64,000 bases of DNA from Azospirillum brasilense (GTDB lineage: Bacteria > Pseudomonadota > Alphaproteobacteria > Azospirillales > Azospirillaceae). The notes under the pieces are model-generated. The model had not been told where the DNA came from, did not search any database, and worked only from the letters and a program-made list of their open reading frames with translations. The DNA is taken from the NCBI RefSeq assembly GCF_007827815.1, contig NZ_VITH01000011.1:124001-188000 (forward strand), read 5' to 3'. Below are positions 60,059-64,000 of the stretch, piece by piece (positions within the stretch are counted from its first letter, which is position 1; every line of letters begins with the position of its first letter). The translations under genes and the position numbers were made by a program.

Positions 60059-61492
60059 TTAGGCCGCCGTGCCGCCCACGGTCAGGCCGTCCAGGCGCAG
60101 GGTCGGCTGGCCGACGCCCACGGGAACGCCCTGTCCATCCTTGCCGCAGGTGCCGACGCCGGGGTCGAGCTTCGTATCGTTGCCAATCATCGACACGCGG
60201 GTCAGGCTGTCCGGGCCGTTGCCGATCAGGGTCGCGCCCTTCACCGCCGGTCCGAGCTTGCCGTCCTCGATCAGGTAGGCCTCGTTGGCGGAGAAGACGA
60301 ACTTGCCGCTGGTGATGTCCACCTGCCCGCCGCCGAAGTTCTTGGCGTAGAGGCCCTTCTTCACCGACTTGATGATCTCCTCCGGCTCATAGGCGCCGGG
60401 GCGCATCACGGTGTTGGTCATGCGCGGCATGGGGTGGCAGGCGAAGCTCTGGCGCCGCCCGTTGCCGGTCGGGCGCATCCCCATCAGCCGGGCGTTCATG
60501 CGGTCCTGCATGTAGCCGACCAGGATGCCGTCCTCGATCAGCGTCGTGCACTGGCCGGGGGTGCCCTCGTCGTCCACGGTGATCGAGCCGCGGCTGTTCT
60601 CGATGGTGCCGTCGTCCACGATGGTCACACCGGGGGCGGCGATGCGCTGGCCCATCAGCCCGGCGAAGGCCGAGGTCTTCTTGCGGTTGAAGTCGCCCTC
60701 CAGCCCGTGGCCGATGGCCTCGTGCAGCAGGATGCCCGGCCAGCCGTTGCCGAGAACGACGGTCATCTCGCCCGCCGGGGCCGGGACCGAGGACAGGTTG
60801 ACGAGCGCGGAGCGCAGCGCCTCGTCCACGAAGGCCCGCCACGTCTCCGGCTGCATGTAGTGCTCGTAGGTGACGCGTCCGCCGCCGCCGTAGCCGCCCG
60901 TCTCCATGCGGTCTCCCTCGGCCACCACGACGGAGACGTTCAGCCGGACCAGCGGGCGCAGGTCGGCGACGCGCACGCCATCGGCGCGGATGATCTGCAC
61001 CGCCTGCCATTCGCCGCTGATCGAGCAGGAGACCTGCCGCACCCGCGGGTCCTTGGCGCGGGCGTAGGCGTCGATCTCCGCCAGCAGCTTCACCTTGGCC
61101 TCGAAGGGGACCAGAGGCAGGGGGTTGTCCGGGATGTAGAGCGCGCGGTTGGTGCCGGCGGGCGGCTCGGCGAAGGTGCCGGCGTGCCCGGCCTGGACGG
61201 CGCGCACCGTCGCGGCGGCGCGGCGGATGGCGTCCTCGGACAGGCTGGAGGCGTGGGCGAAGCCGGTCGCCTCGTCGGCGATGGCGCGCAGGCCGAAGCC
61301 CTGGGTGGTGTCGAAGCTGGCCGCCTTGAGCTTACCGTCGTCCCAGCCCAGCGATTCGCTCTGCGAATATTCCAGATACAGTTCGCCATCGTCCGCCCCC
61401 CGCAGCGCGTCGGCCACCACCCCCTCGACACGGGAACGGTCCAGGCCGGCGCGGTTGAAGAACAGATCGTCGGTGACGGCAAGCGCGCTCAT
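60059..61492 (-). CDS. tldD: Metalloprotease TldD
   Basis: 477 aa from ATG 61492. TldD with TldE forms a heterodimer that degrades unfolded peptides and processes some modified peptides. The zinc motif is HEAIGHGLEGD. Other family parts are ADEATGFAHASSLSEDAIRRAA (in part), GILLHE, DDEGTPGQCTTLIEDGILVGYM (in part) and GKDGQGVPVGVGQPTLRL. It is upstream of the ACT gene and divergent from the DUF3422 gene. No tldE is visible here. Confidence 0.96.
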   Translation of the reverse strand: MSALAVTDDLFFNRAGLDRSRVEGVVADALRGADDGELYLEYSQSESLGWDDGKLKAASFDTTQGFGLRAIADEATGFAHASSLSEDAIRRAAATVRAVQAGHAGTFAEPPAGTNRALYIPDNPLPLVPFEAKVKLLAEIDAYARAKDPRVRQVSCSISGEWQAVQIIRADGVRVADLRPLVRLNVSVVVAEGDRMETGGYGGGGRVTYEHYMQPETWRAFVDEALRSALVNLSSVPAPAGEMTVVLGNGWPGILLHEAIGHGLEGDFNRKKTSAFAGLMGQRIAAPGVTIVDDGTIENSRGSITVDDEGTPGQCTTLIEDGILVGYMQDRMNARLMGMRPTGNGRRQSFACHPMPRMTNTVMRPGAYEPEEIIKSVKKGLYAKNFGGGQVDITSGKFVFSANEAYLIEDGKLGPAVKGATLIGNGPDSLTRVSMIGNDTKLDPGVGTCGKDGQGVPVGVGQPTLRLDGLTVGGTAA

Positions 61493-61662
61493 GGGAACTC
61501 CGGGGTATCGGTCTATCGTAGGACAACGATGCGGCACCGGCGCTCTCGCACCCGCACGCGCGATGTGGTCTAAAGATCAGACTTATAGTGTGGCGACGGG
61601 CGGACCATCCGGCAAGGCTCGTCGTCCATGGGCGGAAGGGGCTTGGAAGGGGAATGGCCGCG

Positions 61663-63021
61663 ATGACCGACGATGCGCTGGCGATGGGCCGCACCGGCAA
61701 CGGAGACGCGCGCTCCCTGGCCCACCCCCTGAAAAACCACGCCCTGCGCGTGACGCTGACCAACGAGGTGCACACCCGACCGCCGGAGGTGCTGACGACC
61801 CCGGTCCGCGCCACCATGCTGGCGATGCTGTCGGGGGAGGGCGCGTCGGAGGCAGACCGGCTGCATCTGGAGAAGCTGTGCGACTGGGCCGGCGTGCCGC
61901 GTCCGCCCGCCGGGGCCACCCATTACAGCGGCTCCTTCGGCAGCTTCCGCCTGAAGTGGGAGCGCCACACCGAATTCTCCACCTGGACCGTCTTCCGTCC
62001 CAACGCCGTGTCCCCGGCGAACGTGCTGGTCGATCCCTTCCTGGAACCGGCGCTGAACGCGGTGCCCAAGGAATGGCTGGCCGGGCTGCCGGGCGAGCTG
62101 ATGGTCGGCGTTCATGTCGCCGTGCTCGACGCGGAATCGCCGGAGCCCTCGGCCAACATGCTGGCGGCGATGTTCGGCTCGCCGAGCTACATCGGGACGC
62201 GCATCTCCGGGCGGGCGGCGACGGCCTGGACCGACTTCCGCATTCATGGCGACGGCTTCTCGCGCATTTTGATCGCCGACCACGCGATGACCGCCAACCA
62301 GGCGGGCCGCGTCGTGCAGCGCCTGCTGGAGATCGAGACCTACCGGGTGATGGCGCTGCTGGCGCTGCCGGTGGCGCGCGGCGTGCTGCCGCGCATCGGC
62401 CCGATCGAGGCCGATCTGGCCGACCTGACCACCCGCATCGCCACCCTGCGCGGCCTGGACGACGAGCGCGAGCTGCTCGACCGGCTGACCCTGCTGGCCG
62501 CCCAGACCGAGCAGATCGCGGCGGAGACCGCCTACCGCTTCGGCGCGGCGCGGGCCTACTACAACCTTGTGGAAAAGCGCATCGTCGAGCTGCGCGAGAT
62601 CCGCATCGAGGGGCTGCCCACGGTGGGCGAGTTCATGGACCGCCGCCTTGCCCCGGCGATCCGCACCTGCGAGGCGGTGGAATCGCGCCTGCAGGCGCTG
62701 TCCCAGCGCGTGGCCCGCGCCAGCGACCTGCTGCGCACCCGCGTGGAGATCGCCGTGGAGGGGCAGAACGCCGAGCTTCTCCTGTCCATGGACAAGCGGG
62801 CGCAGCTCCAGCTCCGCCTGCAGGAGACGGTGGAAGGGCTGTCGGTGGTGGCGATCAGCTACTACCTCGTCGGCATCGTCGGCTACGCCGCCAAGGGCGT
62901 GAAGGGACTCGGGATGAAGGTCGATCCCGACCTGCTGGTCGGGCTGATGATTCCCATCGTCATCGCCTTCGTCTGGTCCGGCGTGCGCCGAATCCGCAAA
63001 GTGATCACCAGCGGTCACTGA
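61663..63021 (+). CDS. DUF3422 membrane protein
   Basis: 452 aa from ATG 61663 (GGAAGGGG lies about 10 nt upstream; ATG 61654 is too close to it). The N-terminal part has HALRVTLTNEVHTRPPE and GSFRLKWERHTEFSTWTVFR, typical of DUF3422. A long helical part follows, and two C-terminal membrane helices (about residues 400-445). Members are common in alphaproteobacteria; the function is unknown. Confidence 0.92.
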   Translation: MTDDALAMGRTGNGDARSLAHPLKNHALRVTLTNEVHTRPPEVLTTPVRATMLAMLSGEGASEADRLHLEKLCDWAGVPRPPAGATHYSGSFGSFRLKWERHTEFSTWTVFRPNAVSPANVLVDPFLEPALNAVPKEWLAGLPGELMVGVHVAVLDAESPEPSANMLAAMFGSPSYIGTRISGRAATAWTDFRIHGDGFSRILIADHAMTANQAGRVVQRLLEIETYRVMALLALPVARGVLPRIGPIEADLADLTTRIATLRGLDDERELLDRLTLLAAQTEQIAAETAYRFGAARAYYNLVEKRIVELREIRIEGLPTVGEFMDRRLAPAIRTCEAVESRLQALSQRVARASDLLRTRVEIAVEGQNAELLLSMDKRAQLQLRLQETVEGLSVVAISYYLVGIVGYAAKGVKGLGMKVDPDLLVGLMIPIVIAFVWSGVRRIRKVITSGH

Positions 63022-63504
63022 CGGCCGCGGAGCTTTTCCGTTCTAACACGGTGGTGGGGTACCGCAGCGCAAACGGTGGCCGGATGGCGCCGTCCGCGCA
63101 CGGTCGCTTGCGTCCCACACCAGGGACGTGCAAGCCTAAAAACTTGATTTTCCGAGACAATTCGCTGTACCATCAAACTGCGACAGCTTGTCGCAGTGCG
63201 AAGCCGATACGGAAACTCAACTTCTGTTCTTATGTGGGCTTGAAACCGGCATTGCGCCTATGTCCTTCGTGTAGGGACGCCTGACTTGTACCCAAGCGCA
63301 ATGGAGGGTTAAGCTCGCGCTGCGGGGACCGTGTCGCCCTCAAACGGCACGCTCCCTGCATAGACCGGCACCGCCGCAACGCCCGGCCGCGCAACCGTCT
63401 GACAGAGACGGAGCGCACCAGGGAAACAGGGGCGAAGGCGGGTCCGGCGGGAAGGGACGACCGCCGTCCGCGACCGCGGGCGGCGGGCAACGAAGAGGGT
63501 GGGG
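63022..63504 (+). promoter_or_regulatory. Long coxB leader region with a perfect hairpin
   Basis: No gene is seen in these 483 nt. An AT-richer part has TTGATT (63144-63149) and TGTACC (63166-63171), spacing 16, a possible promoter. A perfect 8-bp hairpin CTGCGACA-GCT-TGTCGCAG (63178-63196) follows, and a GC-rich hairpin near 63461-63486 lies before the coxB Shine-Dalgarno. This suggests control of terminal oxidase expression at the leader. Confidence 0.45.
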
Positions 63505-64000
63505 ATGAAGACGCAGACCCTGAACGCTGCCGTTCTGGCGGCGCTGACATCTTTGTGTGGATTTGCCGCGACCGGTTCCGCCGCCGAACCCCACCCCTGG
63601 CAACTGGGGCTTCAGGAGGCGGCCACCCCGGTCAAGCACGCCATGGATTCCTTCCACGACCTGCTGACGGTGATCATCGTCGCCATCGTCATTTTCGTGG
63701 CGGGGCTGCTGGGCTGGGTGGCGCTGCGCTTCAACGCCAAGAAGAACACCGTGCCGTCCACCACCTCGCACCACACGGTGCTGGAGATCGCCTGGACGGT
63801 CATTCCGGTCATCATCCTGATCGTCATCGCGGTTCCGTCCTTCAAGCTGCTCTACCAGGCGGAGCGGGTGCCGGAGTCGGAGATGACCATCAAGGTCACC
63901 GGGCGGCAGTGGTACTGGGACTACGAGTATCCCGACCACGGCAACATCGCCTTTTCCAGCTACATGATCCAGGAGTCGGAGCTGAAGCCCGGCCAGAAGC
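63505..64000 (+). CDS. coxB: Cytochrome c oxidase subunit II (3' truncated)
   Basis: At least 165 aa, cut by the window end. A signal peptide (to about SAAEP) is followed by WQLGLQEAATPVKHAMDSFHDLL, two membrane helices and ITRSVTH-like sequence replaced here by GRQWYWDYEYP, the aromatic Trp/Tyr stretch of subunit II. The CuA ligands lie beyond the window. ATG 63505 with GAAGAGGGTGGGG. It starts the aa3-type oxidase operon. Confidence 0.95.
   Translation, partial: MKTQTLNAAVLAALTSLCGFAATGSAAEPHPWQLGLQEAATPVKHAMDSFHDLLTVIIVAIVIFVAGLLGWVALRFNAKKNTVPSTTSHHTVLEIAWTVIPVIILIVIAVPSFKLLYQAERVPESEMTIKVTGRQWYWDYEYPDHGNIAFSSYMIQESELKPGQK

Overview
The window is about 64 kb of GC-rich (roughly 68-70% by eye), densely coded DNA from an alphaproteobacterium. 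Gene content and arrangement (rluD-rpoH, hisZ-purA, tldD next to coxB, a CheB-CheR-PAS fusion coupled to a hybrid kinase, GC-rich palindromic intergenic repeats) point to Rhodospirillales, most likely Azospirillum or a close relative. This taxonomic call is inference; the window has no rRNA gene. It reads as ordinary chromosome: no phage, integrase, transposase or CRISPR array is visible. The first and last genes are cut by the window edges.

Layout. 0-4 kb: the 3' end of a GH17-GT2 membrane glucan synthase, then three small secreted proteins on the minus strand, two of which carry curlin-like Asn/Gln repeats. 4-10 kb: topoisomerase III, a secreted trypsin-like protease, a RidA-family protein and a solitary EF-G paralogue that looks like the spdEFG1/mtEFG1 type. 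10-16 kb: a TPR lipoprotein-like or secreted protein, a DegP-type protease followed by an OmpR-type two-component pair (probable envelope stress module), and an AI-2E/PerM permease. 16-20 kb: a DHA2 drug exporter, a FetAB-type ABC exporter and a small gene behind a long RNA hairpin. 19.6-25.3 kb: a translationally coupled CheB/CheR/PAS and PAS-rich hybrid histidine kinase operon with a recognisable sigma-70 promoter. 25.3-26.2 kb: an AT-richer island with one small orphan gene.

26-36 kb: SppA, an AhpD-like protein, a REC-Hpt protein, aroC with an IalB-like gene, an unknown acidic protein, fabI, a YihY/BrkB membrane protein, and a radical SAM/SPASM protein. 36.5-46 kb: a sialidase-fold protein, serC, a parDE toxin-antitoxin pair with a perfect operator palindrome, trkH, an unknown helical protein, hisZ and purA. 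46-50.8 kb: a tail-anchored pseudokinase paired with a small membrane protein, then rpoH and rluD. 51-55 kb: a threonine aldolase, two identical tRNA-Glu(CTC) genes, a methyltransferase with a C-terminal zinc ribbon and a Sel1-SLT lytic transglycosylase. 55-64 kb: an EcfG-like ECF sigma factor, a DUF1328 mini-protein, a secreted PepSY-like protein, a YjbH outer-membrane protein, a double-ACT regulator, tldD, a DUF3422 protein and the start of coxB.

Themes are envelope biogenesis and stress (DegP/two-component system, RpoH, ECF sigma, SppA, SLT, YjbH, curlin-like proteins), signalling (CheBR-HK, REC-Hpt, pseudokinase) and core biosynthesis (aroC, fabI, serC, hisZ, purA). The strongest candidates for something under-described are the curlin-like secreted cluster, the pseudokinase/membrane-protein pair, the EF-G paralogue, the structured RNA plus terminator between the SLT and ECF sigma genes, and the hairpin that overlaps the ribosome-binding region of the small gene at 19325. 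All functional statements come from reading the sequence and remembered family motifs; no database search was run.
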